From Corynebacterium imitans (lineage in GTDB: Bacteria; Actinomycetota; Actinomycetes; Mycobacteriales; Mycobacteriaceae), in the NCBI RefSeq assembly GCF_000739455.1, contig NZ_CP009211.1:943660-1007659 (forward strand): a stretch of 64,000 bases of DNA, given 5' to 3'. The translations under genes and the position numbers were made by a program. Position 1 is the first letter of the stretch; each line of letters begins with the position of its first letter. The notes beneath the pieces are model-generated. The model was not told the DNA's origin and did no database searches. It worked only from the letters and a program-made list of their open reading frames with translations. Shown here one piece after another: positions 37,036 through 46,361 of this stretch.

Positions 37036-38607
37036 ATGACAAACGCCGAGGAGCCAATCGCCGTTACCACGGCCGGCCGCGTGCGCGGCGAGGTGGATCC
37101 GCGCACCGGCGTGCGCACCTTCCGTGGCGTGCCGTACGGTGCCACCACTGGCGGAAACGGCCGCTTCCGCGCCCCGAAACCCGTCGCGCCATGGTCCGGA
37201 ATCCGGAATGCCACCGCGTACTCCGCGCCCGCCATGCAGGGCTTCTTCGGCTGGACCGACAACGTGATTGGCACCGAGGACTGCCTCACCCTCGACATTG
37301 TGCGCCCCAACAACGACGAGGAACTGCCCGTGGTGGTCTACTTCCACGGCGGCACCTTCGTTACCGGTTCCAGCCACGAAAAGGTGCTCCAAGGCCACTA
37401 CCTGGCCGACACCACCGACATCGTCTACATTTCCGTCAACTTCCGGCTCGGCGTGTTCGGCTACCTCGACTTTCGCAGCATTGGCGGCGACTGCGTGGCC
37501 AACCCCGCCATCTTGGACCAGATCCTTGCGCTGCGGTGGGTCCACGACAACGCCGCCAACTTCGGCGGCGACCCCGGGCGCGTCACGATTATGGGCGAAT
37601 CCGCAGGCGGCGCCGGGGTCATCCACCTCATGTGCGCGCCCGCCGCCCGCGGCCTGTTCCACCGGGCGATCGCGCAGTCGCCGCCCGTGGCCAGCGTGCA
37701 CTCGCGTGTCCAGGCGGCCATGTGGGTGCGCAAGCTTCTCGACGGCATGGGGCTGCCACCCACCTCCACTCTCGAAGACCTGCGCGCCGCCGACGCCGAA
37801 GCACTCGTGCGCGTCGGTCAGTCCATGCTGCTCAACCGCAAAGAGCTCGTCCTGTTTAATACCAGCTTCATGCCGACTGTCGACGGCCACACGCTGCCTG
37901 CGCACCCCATCGACGTGTTCCAACGCGGCGACCAAGCCGCCGTGCCCCTGATCATCGGCACCAACTCGGACGAGGCCAGCTTTGCCAAAGCGCTTTACCA
38001 AACCAACAAGTCGCGCCTGAAAGCCGCACGCCGGGCGCTCGGCGTCTACGACCCGGCCAACTCGGACGCGGTGCTGGCCGCCTACGACCACGTGGACGCG
38101 CGTCGCAAGTTCGCGGCGCTGATTGCCGACGCCGTGTTCTGGGCACCGTCCGTCATGCTCGCCACCGAACACCGCCGCAAGGCCCCGACGTGGATGTACC
38201 GCTTCGACTACGCCTCGACCACGATGCGCCGCCTGGGACTGGGCGCGATGCACACCTCCGAGCTCACCGCCGTCTTCGGAGATGCGAAGGCGACCCGCGC
38301 CGCCAAACTCGACCCCTTCCCGAAGCAGGCCGACTTTGACGAGGTCAGCGCCGCCATGCAGTACCACTGGGGCTCCTTCTTTCACAACGCGCACCCGGGG
38401 GAGAAGTGGCCGATCTACGGCTTCCGCAGCGACACCGAGCCCGGACGCGCCACCGCGGTCTTTTCGGCCTCCTCCTACGTGGAGTATGACCCGAAGGCGG
38501 CGCAGCGGCGCGCCTGGGAGAGCTTTGACATGCGCGAATGGGGGATGCACCGCCAAGATCTCATCGATTCCCTCGCGAAAGAAGCCGACACGGCCGGGCC
38601 GGTGTGA
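37036..38607 (+). CDS. Type-B carboxylesterase (alpha/beta hydrolase)
   Basis: 523 residues, carboxylesterase/para-nitrobenzyl esterase family. Family markers: GRVRGEVDPRTGVRTFRGVPYG at the N-terminus, EDCLTLDIVRP, oxyanion-hole HGGTF, and the nucleophile elbow GESAGG with Ser189. The Glu is likely in IIGTNSDEASF and the His in GAMHTSEL. No signal peptide, so intracellular ester hydrolysis is likely. TAGTCT (37023-37028) ends 7 nt before ATG 37036, a leaderless signature; the long upstream frame is not used. Confidence 0.9.
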   Translation: MTNAEEPIAVTTAGRVRGEVDPRTGVRTFRGVPYGATTGGNGRFRAPKPVAPWSGIRNATAYSAPAMQGFFGWTDNVIGTEDCLTLDIVRPNNDEELPVVVYFHGGTFVTGSSHEKVLQGHYLADTTDIVYISVNFRLGVFGYLDFRSIGGDCVANPAILDQILALRWVHDNAANFGGDPGRVTIMGESAGGAGVIHLMCAPAARGLFHRAIAQSPPVASVHSRVQAAMWVRKLLDGMGLPPTSTLEDLRAADAEALVRVGQSMLLNRKELVLFNTSFMPTVDGHTLPAHPIDVFQRGDQAAVPLIIGTNSDEASFAKALYQTNKSRLKAARRALGVYDPANSDAVLAAYDHVDARRKFAALIADAVFWAPSVMLATEHRRKAPTWMYRFDYASTTMRRLGLGAMHTSELTAVFGDAKATRAAKLDPFPKQADFDEVSAAMQYHWGSFFHNAHPGEKWPIYGFRSDTEPGRATAVFSASSYVEYDPKAAQRRAWESFDMREWGMHRQDLIDSLAKEADTAGPV

Positions 38608-38686
38608 GCGGAAGTGCTGACGTGGCGCGGTGTTCCTCGCTAGGCTAGGACGGGCTTGGACTGGAGAGTGGAAGGAAACCGCCGCC

Positions 38687-39508
38687 ATGAGCTTTTTCGA
38701 GGACATTGCAACCAGCCTTGACCGTGAGGGAATCGAGTCCCGCGTCCACGACGAGACGATGTTCGTGCCGATCACGTCCGAGGTGGAAATCCAGTTTGTG
38801 GAGATCGACCCGCTGCTGCCCGCCGCCAACGTCTACATCGCCGCCGCGGACGTGGACGAGGACGACGAAGAGTTCGAGGCAGCGCTGGTTTCCGTGGTGT
38901 TCTCGGTGGAAAGCGCGGTGGCAACCGTCGCCGAGCACATGGCGACCGACCAGGTCATCACCATCCTGCGCGACCTGCTCGAAGGCACCGACGAGCGCAT
39001 CGAGGACCTCGAGTTCTACCCGGACCGTCTGAACAACCAGCTGGTGCGCGCCGAGGTCGGCGAGAGCGCCGAGCTGCAAGTCCACGTCGAGGTCGTCGAC
39101 GCGACGGCGACGGCCACCGTGACGTTTATCGCTCTGTCCGACAACTACGACGACCTCATGGACGACGCGATCGGCGAGCTGTGGGAGTCCGACGGTGACG
39201 CCGAGCTGACCGAGGAAGACCGCCTGCGCCTGTTCGAGACCATCCACAGTGAGGCCGTCTCCGAGGCGGAGGTGCTCGATCTGGGCACGTTCACCGACGT
39301 CGACCGGCTCTTCGACGTCCTCTCGCTCGCCGCAGACCAGGCCGAGGAGTGGGAGGGCCAGCTGTTGCCGCTCGAGGATGAGGACGACGAGCTGGACATC
39401 TACGACATCTTCGGCCAGGACGACGAGGAAGTCGACGAAGAAGACGAGGATGACGCCGACGCCGAGGATGACACCGCTGACGACGAGGACGCAGATTCCG
39501 AGGACTAG
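38687..39508 (+). CDS. Acidic protein of unknown function
   Basis: 273 residues. An ordered N-terminal two-thirds (SFFEDIATSLDREGIESRVH...MFVPITSEVEIQFVEIDP) shows alternating strands and helices like YbjN/secretion-chaperone-type folds, then a tail made almost wholly of Asp and Glu after residue 240. No cysteine and no membrane segment. ATG 38687 follows GGAAGGAAACC; a TAGGCT box lies about 40 bp upstream. The acidic tail suggests a chaperone-like or nucleic-acid-mimic role, but this is speculation. Confidence 0.7.
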   Translation: MSFFEDIATSLDREGIESRVHDETMFVPITSEVEIQFVEIDPLLPAANVYIAAADVDEDDEEFEAALVSVVFSVESAVATVAEHMATDQVITILRDLLEGTDERIEDLEFYPDRLNNQLVRAEVGESAELQVHVEVVDATATATVTFIALSDNYDDLMDDAIGELWESDGDAELTEEDRLRLFETIHSEAVSEAEVLDLGTFTDVDRLFDVLSLAADQAEEWEGQLLPLEDEDDELDIYDIFGQDDEEVDEEDEDDADAEDDTADDEDADSED

Positions 39509-40015
39509 CTACGCGGCGGTCAGCCCCTCAAACATTGAGGGTGGTGAGGCGACCGGGGCGAAGTCGCCGTCGGTAAGCCACACGTAGTTGGCGGTGCGCG
39601 GCGAGGGCAGCTCGTGGATCGCGTCCACCGCGTCGCGGGGGACGAGCGCGCGGACCCAGGCCTCGGCGAGCCGGCGGTCGGTGGGCAGCCCAGACGGGTC
39701 CGAGATGCGAACCTCAATGAGGAAGGCGGGGACTCGCGTTTCGCCGAAGCCGCGGATGCGGGCCTGCGCGCGCGGGCCGACCCTGCGGCGGGTGATCGCG
39801 ATGGTGAGCTCCGTGCCGTGACTGAGCTGTGGGAGCCAGGGGAGCCGCTTTGTCGGCGGACGCCAGCTCGCGCTCTCGCGGGCAAGCGAGCGCGGGTGGT
39901 GGATGATCGCGCGCAGCCGGTCGACCACTTCGGGCTCGGTGGCGTGGATGTGCTCGGCAAGTGCTGCGGGTGTGTGGCTGACAGGGGCGGGTGTACTGTG
40001 CTTGAAATTCATCAT
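39509..40015 (-). CDS. Hypothetical protein
   Basis: 168 residues from ATG 40015 (ATG 40012 also possible). Basic N-terminal half (HPRSLARESASWRPPTKRLP) and a middle beta-rich part (ELTIAITRRRVGPRAQARIRG, then PAFLIEVRISDPSG). No recognised family. It ends 1 bp from the stop of the acidic protein gene, in convergent orientation. The frame is open upstream to 40087. Confidence 0.55.
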   Translation of the reverse strand: MMNFKHSTPAPVSHTPAALAEHIHATEPEVVDRLRAIIHHPRSLARESASWRPPTKRLPWLPQLSHGTELTIAITRRRVGPRAQARIRGFGETRVPAFLIEVRISDPSGLPTDRRLAEAWVRALVPRDAVDAIHELPSPRTANYVWLTDGDFAPVASPPSMFEGLTAA

Positions 40016-40136
40016 GGTTGGCACTCTAAAAGGCGACCCGAACATAGCCACGGGAAACTCGAACGTCTGTTTTAATCCCCGGTGCAATACCTACGGCAAC
40101 TGCCCTTTTGCTTGGCGACGGGCTACGCTACTCGCA

Positions 40137-41342
40137 ATGACTACGCCTGCCCCTCGCCTTCAGCCAACCCCCGCGCCGAAGATCCCCCGCACGATCTGGG
40201 TGCTGGTGGGTGCTGCGTTCATGATCGCGCTGGGCTACGGCTTCATCGCGCCGATCCTGCCGCAGTTCACGGCGAGTTTTGGCGTGTCCATGGCGGCCGC
40301 GGGCGCGGTGGTCTCCGTCTTCGCCGCGGCCCGGCTTCTTGGTGCGCCGGGGGCGGGGTGGCTCGTCGATAAGCTGGGCTCGCGCCCGATCTACATCACG
40401 GGCCTGTGCGTGGTGGCGGTTGCGACCTTCTTCGTCGCCTTTGCCACTGCGTACTGGCAGATTTTCGCGCTGCGCTTTATCGCCGGTTTTGGGTCGACGA
40501 TGTTTACGCTCTCGGCGCAGGCGCTGATTGTGCGGGTGACGCACCCGTCGATACGCGGGCGCGCGAACGCGGTCTACGCTTCGGCGTTTCTGCTCGGCAA
40601 CATCATCGGGCCCGTCGTCGGTGCGGCGCTGTCCTTCCTCGGCTTCCGCATCCCGTTTGCGGTCTACGGGCTGATGGTGGGGGCGGCCGCGCTGTTTGTG
40701 TGGGCGGCGACCCGCGACCCGCAGGGCAAGGCGCAGCTGCCGCCGCCGCTGCCGCCGATGCAGCTCACCAGCGCGTGGCGCATGCCCACCTACCGCGCGC
40801 TGCTGTCGTCGGCGTTTACGCACGGGTGGGTCAACTTCGGCACGCGCGTGTCGGTCCTGCCACTGTTCGCCGCCGCCTTCTTTACCAACGGCGGCGCGGC
40901 GGCCGGGTTCGCGCTCACCGCCTTCGCGCTGGGCACTGCGGTGACGCTGCAGTTTTCCGGCAGGCTCGCGGACAATCTCGGTCGCAAGCCGCTGATCGTC
41001 GCGGGTTTGGCCGCAACGGCGCTGTTTACCGGATCGATGGGACTGGCCACCTCGGTGGTGCCGCTGCTGGTGCTTTCGGTGCTCGCGGGTGTGGGCAGTG
41101 GGCTGATCGGCCCGGCGCAGCAGGCGTCGTTGGCGGATATCATCGGCAACGACCGCTCGGGCGGCAAGGTGCTTTCCACATTCCAGATGGCGCAGGACGC
41201 GGGCCAGATCTTCGCGCCGATCGTGGTGGGGCTGCTCGCGGAGGCCTTCGGGTTCGGGGTGGCGTTTGTGGCGTGCGCGGGGATTGCGGTGGCGTCGATA
41301 GGCATCTGGCTTGCGTTTGGTAAGGAAACGAAAAGGAGCTAA
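40137..41342 (+). CDS. MFS transporter, probable nucleoside or drug permease
   Basis: 401 residues, 12 membrane segments in the major facilitator pattern. Between TM2 and TM3 the motif reads GAGWLVDKLGSRPIY (motif A), repeated in the second half as GRLADNLGRKPLIV. The substrate is not indicated by sequence. Only 3 bp separate its stop from the nucleoside hydrolase, so nucleoside uptake feeding that enzyme is a reasonable inference. TACGCT (40124-40129) lies 7 nt before ATG 40137, giving a probable leaderless transcript. Confidence 0.88.
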   Translation: MTTPAPRLQPTPAPKIPRTIWVLVGAAFMIALGYGFIAPILPQFTASFGVSMAAAGAVVSVFAAARLLGAPGAGWLVDKLGSRPIYITGLCVVAVATFFVAFATAYWQIFALRFIAGFGSTMFTLSAQALIVRVTHPSIRGRANAVYASAFLLGNIIGPVVGAALSFLGFRIPFAVYGLMVGAAALFVWAATRDPQGKAQLPPPLPPMQLTSAWRMPTYRALLSSAFTHGWVNFGTRVSVLPLFAAAFFTNGGAAAGFALTAFALGTAVTLQFSGRLADNLGRKPLIVAGLAATALFTGSMGLATSVVPLLVLSVLAGVGSGLIGPAQQASLADIIGNDRSGGKVLSTFQMAQDAGQIFAPIVVGLLAEAFGFGVAFVACAGIAVASIGIWLAFGKETKRS

Positions 41343-41345
41343 CCC

Positions 41346-42341
41346 ATGAGAGTCCTGCTTGATTGCGATCCCGGCATCGACGACACCTTTGCACTGATCT
41401 ACCTTGCGGCGGCGCACCACGCGGGCGAGCTTGAGCTCGATTGCGTGACCACGACCGCGGGCAACGTGGAGGCGGTGCAGTGTGCGCAGAACGCCGCGTG
41501 GATCCTTGCGCAGTGCAACCTGCCCGCCATCCCGTTGGCCGCGGGCGAGGCGCAGCCGCTTGAGCTGGTGCTGACCACCACCCCCGAGACCCACGGCGAG
41601 CACGGGCTGGGCTACGCCCACGCCCCGGAGCGGCACGTCGCGAGCGACTGGGATCTGCTCTGGTGCGACGCGATCGAGCGCGGCACAGACGACCTCCACC
41701 TCATCGTGACGGGCCCGCTGACCAACCTGGCCACCTTCGCGCGCCGCCACCCGCGCCACTTTGCGAGCCTGCGTCACATCACCGTGATGGGAGGGGCCGT
41801 CAACTACCCGGGCAACACCACCCCGACCGCCGAGTGGAACTTCTGGGTCGACCCGCACGCCGCCGCGGAGGTCTTCGCGCGCACGCCCGTGCCGATCACC
41901 CTGTGCTCGCTGGGGGTGACCGAGCAGTTCGTGCTCGACCCGCCGCGGCTGGACGCGCTGGTCGGCGCGCTGGGGGACACGCCTGTCGCCGCCGTGCTGC
42001 CCGAGATCACGCGCTTCTACTTCGAGTTCCACGAAGACGTCGGCGAGGGCTACTGCGCGCAGCTGCACGACCTGCTCACCGTGCTCATCGCGCTCGGCCG
42101 CATCGAGGTTTCCGCCCTTGATGCCACCATCGACGTCGAAGCCGTAAGCGAGCTTATGCGCGGCACCGTCGCCGCCGACCTGCGCGGCATGTGGGAGCGC
42201 GAGCCGAACGCGCGAGTGGTTACCGCCGCAGACACTGACCGCGCCTGGCCGCTTATCGACGCCGCGTGCACCCTCCACGCCCGCTTCACCGCCGGCGACG
42301 CAGACCTCAAAGCCGGCTACCACTTAAAGGCCGAGGAGTAG
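41346..42341 (+). CDS. Inosine/uridine-preferring nucleoside hydrolase
   Basis: 331 residues. The calcium-binding DxDxxxDD motif is at the N-terminus: DCDPGIDD (D6-D13). Further family features are the substrate loop VTGPLTNLATFARRHP and MGGAVNYPGNTTPTAEWNFWVDPHAA with the Asn/Asp that bind ribose and metal. It splits ribonucleosides to base and ribose for salvage. AAAAGGAG precedes ATG 41346. Operon with the MFS gene. Confidence 0.94.
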   Translation: MRVLLDCDPGIDDTFALIYLAAAHHAGELELDCVTTTAGNVEAVQCAQNAAWILAQCNLPAIPLAAGEAQPLELVLTTTPETHGEHGLGYAHAPERHVASDWDLLWCDAIERGTDDLHLIVTGPLTNLATFARRHPRHFASLRHITVMGGAVNYPGNTTPTAEWNFWVDPHAAAEVFARTPVPITLCSLGVTEQFVLDPPRLDALVGALGDTPVAAVLPEITRFYFEFHEDVGEGYCAQLHDLLTVLIALGRIEVSALDATIDVEAVSELMRGTVAADLRGMWEREPNARVVTAADTDRAWPLIDAACTLHARFTAGDADLKAGYHLKAEE

Positions 42342-42416
42342 CTGCTACACTTACCGCGCTACAGCTTCGCCGAGGTGACATAGGCGAGGCCTTTGGACCG
42401 ACTTTTGGGAGCCTTC
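42342..42416 (+). promoter_or_regulatory. Possible promoter and structured leader of the ECF operon
   Basis: A TACACT box (42346-42351) would start a transcript near 42358, leaving a roughly 59-nt leader. It contains CGCC...GGCG and the run AGGTGACATAGGCGAGG. No known riboswitch class is recognisable, and the small size argues against a typical vitamin riboswitch. Confidence 0.25.
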
Positions 42417-43193
42417 ATGTCACAACCGTTTTCCACTTCCGAATGGACACCCGCGCGCCGCGCCCTCGTCGCCGCCGGTGCCCTGATTATCGCCGCAACC
42501 TGGGTCTACCTGGTGCTGGTGCGCCCGACCGACTGGGAGAGCGTCGGCGGCGCGACCGAGGCCACGCTCACCCTCGCCGGCTACGGCATCGGCACGGCCC
42601 TGCTGCTGATCGCCACCGTGCCGATGCTGCCAGCACGCACGCTCGGGCTGATCCCGCTGGCGATCATCATCAACTCCGTCGTTGGCGAGATCGTCGGCTC
42701 GATCGGCCTGCCGCTCTACCTCGACTCCATCGGCACCGTGCTGGTCGCCGCGCTCGCCGGGCCGGTGGCGGGCCTGACCACCGGCGCGCTGAACAACGTC
42801 GTGTGGGGCCTGCTCAACCCGGCCGCGCTGCCCTTTGCCGCGGGCGCGGCGCTGATCGGCTACCTCGCCGGCGTGTTCATCCACCGCTTTAACGCGCTGT
42901 CGTCCATCGTCCGCGTCGTCGGCTTCGGCATCGTCCTGGGCCTGATCGGTGGCATGGTCGCCGCCCCCGTTGCCGCGTTCGTCTACGGCGGCACCGCGGG
43001 CGTGGGCACCGGCGCGCTCGTCTCGCTCTTCCGCGAGATGGGCGGCTCACTCATCGCCTCGGTGACCACGCAGGCGTTCATCTCCGACCCGGTAGACAAG
43101 GTCATCGTGATGGTCGTGGCCTACCTGGCCGTCAAGGCGCTGCCGCAGCGCACCGTGCGCGCCTTCGCCCCACGGACCGCGGATGCCGCTTAA
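42417..43193 (+). CDS. ECF transporter substrate-binding S component
   Basis: 258 residues, about six membrane segments. IGLPLYLDSIGTVLVAALAGPVAG matches S-component proteins of the COG4720/UPF0397-like kind that carry substrate to the ECF module. The substrate is not evident; the neighbouring nucleoside hydrolase suggests a nucleobase- or nucleoside-like vitamin. ATG 42417 has GGGAG 5 nt upstream; an in-frame start 24 bp earlier has no ribosome site. Its stop overlaps ecfT by 11 bp. Confidence 0.82.
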   Translation: MSQPFSTSEWTPARRALVAAGALIIAATWVYLVLVRPTDWESVGGATEATLTLAGYGIGTALLLIATVPMLPARTLGLIPLAIIINSVVGEIVGSIGLPLYLDSIGTVLVAALAGPVAGLTTGALNNVVWGLLNPAALPFAAGAALIGYLAGVFIHRFNALSSIVRVVGFGIVLGLIGGMVAAPVAAFVYGGTAGVGTGALVSLFREMGGSLIASVTTQAFISDPVDKVIVMVVAYLAVKALPQRTVRAFAPRTADAA

Positions 43194-43866
43194 CCCGCTC
43201 ACCGCGCTCGTTGTCGGCGGGTGCGGGTGGATCCTGGTCTTCGGGCTCAACAGCCCGGCAGCCAGCGCGGTGATCGTTCTTGTCGCGTGCGCGCTCGGCG
43301 TGTGGCGCACGCGCAATGCGTCCGTGCCCGCGGCGGTGGTTGCGCTCGCCGTGCCGGTGGGACTCTCGATGCTGCTCATCCACGCCCCCTACGGCACGCA
43401 TCGCATCGCGCCGCTTTTGACCTCCGACGGACTCGCCGTCGGGGGAGCGCTTGCCCTGCGCTTTTGCGCGTTGATGTCGTGCATGATCGCGGCCGTGGCG
43501 TGGATCCGCATCCCGGACCTAGTCAAGGCGGTGCAGGTGCTGCCCGGCGGCAACAAGCTCGCCTACCTGGCGGGCGCGACCTTGCAGCTCGTGCCGCAGG
43601 GCCACGCCCAGGTGAAGACAGTTCGCGACGCCCAAGCGCTCAAGCGCACCCCCATCACCGCCCGCAACGCGATCACACACCTTGTCCTGCCGGTGCTCAC
43701 GGCGCTGCTCACACACGGCTCCGCCCGCGGCACGGCGCTGGAGACGGCCGGCTACGATCTGCCCGGCGCCCGCACCGTGCTGCGGCCCGTGCCGGATTCA
43801 ACCCTGCAGCGCGCTGTGCGCTGGACGCTGCCGGTGGTCTGCGTGGGGGTGGCGCTGTGGATCTAA
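43183..43866 (+). CDS. ecfT: ECF transporter T component
   Basis: 227 residues with about five membrane helices. The coupling-helix features of EcfT are present near the C-terminus: HAQVKTVRDAQALKR and SARGTALETAGYD (the A-R-G motif that contacts the ATPases). Starts 11 bp inside the S-component gene and itself ends inside the start of the ATPase gene, showing translational coupling along the S-T-A operon. Confidence 0.85.
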   Translation: MPLNPLTALVVGGCGWILVFGLNSPAASAVIVLVACALGVWRTRNASVPAAVVALAVPVGLSMLLIHAPYGTHRIAPLLTSDGLAVGGALALRFCALMSCMIAAVAWIRIPDLVKAVQVLPGGNKLAYLAGATLQLVPQGHAQVKTVRDAQALKRTPITARNAITHLVLPVLTALLTHGSARGTALETAGYDLPGARTVLRPVPDSTLQRAVRWTLPVVCVGVALWI

Positions 43867-44945
43867 CGCAGCTCGCCCGCGCGCTGGAAACCCACGACCG
43901 CGTCCAGGTCATCGGCCCCTCCGGATCCGGCCTGACCCGACTCACCGAACAGATCCACGAGCACTGGCCGCACGCCGGCGTCGTGGGCCAGGACGCCAGC
44001 GCGCACGTGACCTACCTGCGCGACACCGTCATCGAGGAGGTCGCGATCGGACTCGAGCAGCGCGGAATCGCACGCGCCGAGATGCAGGCCCGCTGCGAGC
44101 GGATCCTCGACCGCGTCGGCCTGTCGCACCTCGCCGAGCGCAACCCGGCCACGCTCTCCGGCGGGGAGACTCGCCGCCTCGCCATCGCGACGGTCGCTGT
44201 CCTCGAGCCCGAGCTGTTGGTGCTGGATTTGCCGTTCGCGGGGTTGGATGTGGCGTCGGCAAGCATGGTGCGCGAGCTGATCGCGCACTCGCGCGCGGTG
44301 ATCACCGGCTACCAGCCGCGCGACATCGACGCCGTGAGCATCTCGCTTGCCGACGCCCCACCCACCGCACTGCCCGCACCCGTCGCTGCTGGCGAGCGCA
44401 TCGAGCTGGGCGACGTCACCGCTGCCCGCCTCGCGCCGCAGCGCAAGTGGTGGCACTTCCGCGAGCGGACCGGCGAGGCCTTCCGCGTCGGCCCGGTGCC
44501 GCTCGCCCCGCGTAGAGGCGGGGTGGTGTGGCTGCGCGGCGCAAACGGGTCGGGCAAGACGACGCTGCTGCGCGCGCTCGCGGGCCTCGACGGCCACACG
44601 CCGATTATCGACGCCTCACTCGCGCTGCAGCGCGCCGCCGACCAGGTCGTCGAAACCACGGTCGCCGAGTTTGCCGGCGGCGACTCCCAGACCCACCCAC
44701 TCGACCTGCCGCAGGCCGAACTGCGCCTAGCCCAACTGCGGCAAGTCTTCGGCCAAGGCCGCGAGCTCGTGCTTCTCGACGAGCCCGACACCTCCCTCGA
44801 TCCCCGCGGCCGCACTCTCGCACACGCGGAGATTGCGGCGGGCCTGCGCGCCGGGCAGGCGGTGATCCTGACCTGCCACGACGAGAGCTTCGTCGACGAG
44901 GTGTCGGCGTACGCGGTGGTGGAATCGGTCGTGCTCGACGGGTAG
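43857..44945 (+). CDS. Fused EcfA-EcfA' ATPase of the ECF transporter
   Basis: 362 residues holding two ABC domains in one chain. Domain 1: Walker A GPSGSGLT has Leu26 where Lys is needed, Walker B LLVLDLPFAGLD has Leu125 in place of the catalytic Glu, but the signature LSGGE (100-104) is intact. Domain 2: Walker A GANGSGKT (Lys234) and Walker B LLDEP (D308, E309) are intact, but no LSGGQ is found before Walker B (the region reads DLPQAELRLAQL). The head-to-tail dimer would have one working site made from domain 2 Walker motifs and domain 1 signature. GTG 43857 follows GGGGGTGG. Confidence 0.85.
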   Translation: MDLTQLARALETHDRVQVIGPSGSGLTRLTEQIHEHWPHAGVVGQDASAHVTYLRDTVIEEVAIGLEQRGIARAEMQARCERILDRVGLSHLAERNPATLSGGETRRLAIATVAVLEPELLVLDLPFAGLDVASASMVRELIAHSRAVITGYQPRDIDAVSISLADAPPTALPAPVAAGERIELGDVTAARLAPQRKWWHFRERTGEAFRVGPVPLAPRRGGVVWLRGANGSGKTTLLRALAGLDGHTPIIDASLALQRAADQVVETTVAEFAGGDSQTHPLDLPQAELRLAQLRQVFGQGRELVLLDEPDTSLDPRGRTLAHAEIAAGLRAGQAVILTCHDESFVDEVSAYAVVESVVLDG

Positions 44946-45024
44946 TGCCTAACCCTTATTAGACGCGGGTCAGGTCCGTGAATACGCTTGTGGTGCTGCG
45001 TAAACCTGCAGGTTACGGGTGTCG

Positions 45025-45070
45025 TACCCGCTTCTGCAACGGTTTTATACCCGACTTTGCAATTCCGGGA
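45025..45070. repeat. 23-bp direct repeats, left array (two units)
   Basis: Two units of TACCCG-N4-TGCAA-N2-GTTTTA starting at 45025 and 45048. The second is truncated after TGCAATTC. An inverted CGGGT/ACCCG pair lies across 45016-45030. Same unit and orientation as the array at 46362-46453 on the other side of the ATPase gene. Confidence 0.85.
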
Positions 45071-45097
45071 GATTGGTTTGATTAGCTTCTGTTACCG

Positions 45098-46351
45098 CTA
45101 AGCGGTCAGGGTGCCCAAAGGAATCACGTGCACTCCGCTAGGAAGCGTGTATGCATATTCCGTGGCAGTGATGATGGCTAAATATGCAGGCGACCCGACC
45201 TTGTTGGTGTCGACACGCTCGTCACGGAGTTTGATGAGGTTTGCTTCGGCTTGTGGGATCTGCGACGCCCCGAGTTTTACTTCGCAGGCACCCCACTTGC
45301 CGTCCTCGGGGTATTCGATGATGGCGTCAACTTCAAGGCCCGTGTTGTCGCGGTAGTGGTAGACGTGCCCGTGCTGGAGGGCGGATGCAGCGCGGAGATC
45401 TCGGATGACCATGGACTCGAAGATCTGGCCGAAGAACTCCGGGTCGTTCGCGAGGCGGTCAACGCCGATACCCAAGGCGGCACAGGCCAGGCTGGGGTCA
45501 GCGAGGTGGAGCTTCGGCGAGGTGCGCAGTCGTGATTTGGATCGAAGCGCGACGCTCCAAGGCTGCAACTCGTCGAGGATGAAAATCCGGGTAAGGGCCT
45601 GGAGGTAAGTGGAGACCGTTTTCGGATCGACTGTTGTGGCATCCGAAGACACGTCTGCAGCGAGTGTTTTCATCGTTGCTTCGCCAGAAATATTCCGAGC
45701 GACGGATTCCAAGGTCCGACGAATGTGTAGCTGGTTGTGACGTGTGCCAACGCTTTCTGGTACTTCCACGTCGAAGACATTGTCCAGGTATGAGCGGTTA
45801 AACATGACCGCCTGCTGGGTGCTGGCACCGAGTAAGCCTGGCCATCCGCCGCGAACGGCTTGTTCGGCCATGCCCTTATAGGTGAGCTTGGAAGCTCCGT
45901 TCACGCCAACTCCCGGTTGCAGTGCTGCCAGGCTTACCTGGTTTGTCGACGCACCAATCTCCGCGAGCGACATTGGCCGCATCCTTAACCTTGCAAAGCG
46001 TCCCGCGCCTGAATGGCGCGTGGTGTCATCGGCTGGCGCCGCTGACCCTGAAAGGATGAACTCCCCGCGTCCTTGGCGGTCGTCGATCTCATGGCGGATG
46101 GCGTTCCAGAGGGAAGGCGCGAGCTGCCACTCATCAATGAGGCGAGGGGTTGGACCATCGAGTAGGGCTGCGGGGTTCAATTCGGCGAGCGTGATCAGCT
46201 CGGGGGATCGGTCGAGGCGTACAGAACTTGCAGCCTTTTGGAGGGCGGTGGAGGTTTTTCCGCATGCACGCGGCCCCTCAAGGAGGACGCCTCCCATGAA
46301 CTGGAGGGAGTCCTCCAACACCTGATCTGCAAAGCGCGAAAAGTACTGCAT
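45098..46351 (-). CDS. AAA+ ATPase with DUF4143 domain
   Basis: 417 residues. Walker A GPRACGKT (Lys32), Walker B LIDEW, and the sensor ILSGSA define the AAA_14 domain; the C-terminal DUF4143 domain has HYRDNTGLEVDAIIE followed by WGACEVKLG, a PD-(D/E)xK-like D...ExK arrangement. Proteins of this kind are common, often mobile, and mostly of unknown function. Codons are clearly more AT-rich than in neighbours, suggesting transfer. A TACAGT box (46363-46358) ends 6 nt before ATG 46351, so the transcript is probably leaderless and its promoter overlaps the right-hand repeat array. No partner gene is adjacent. Confidence 0.9.
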   Translation of the reverse strand: MQYFSRFADQVLEDSLQFMGGVLLEGPRACGKTSTALQKAASSVRLDRSPELITLAELNPAALLDGPTPRLIDEWQLAPSLWNAIRHEIDDRQGRGEFILSGSAAPADDTTRHSGAGRFARLRMRPMSLAEIGASTNQVSLAALQPGVGVNGASKLTYKGMAEQAVRGGWPGLLGASTQQAVMFNRSYLDNVFDVEVPESVGTRHNQLHIRRTLESVARNISGEATMKTLAADVSSDATTVDPKTVSTYLQALTRIFILDELQPWSVALRSKSRLRTSPKLHLADPSLACAALGIGVDRLANDPEFFGQIFESMVIRDLRAASALQHGHVYHYRDNTGLEVDAIIEYPEDGKWGACEVKLGASQIPQAEANLIKLRDERVDTNKVGSPAYLAIITATEYAYTLPSGVHVIPLGTLTA

Positions 46352-46361
46352 ATGGGCACTG

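Noticed and set aside
42342..42416. Known vitamin riboswitch before the ECF transporter
   Set aside because: No conserved core of TPP, cobalamin, FMN or other classes was recognised, and the leader is only about 59 nt.
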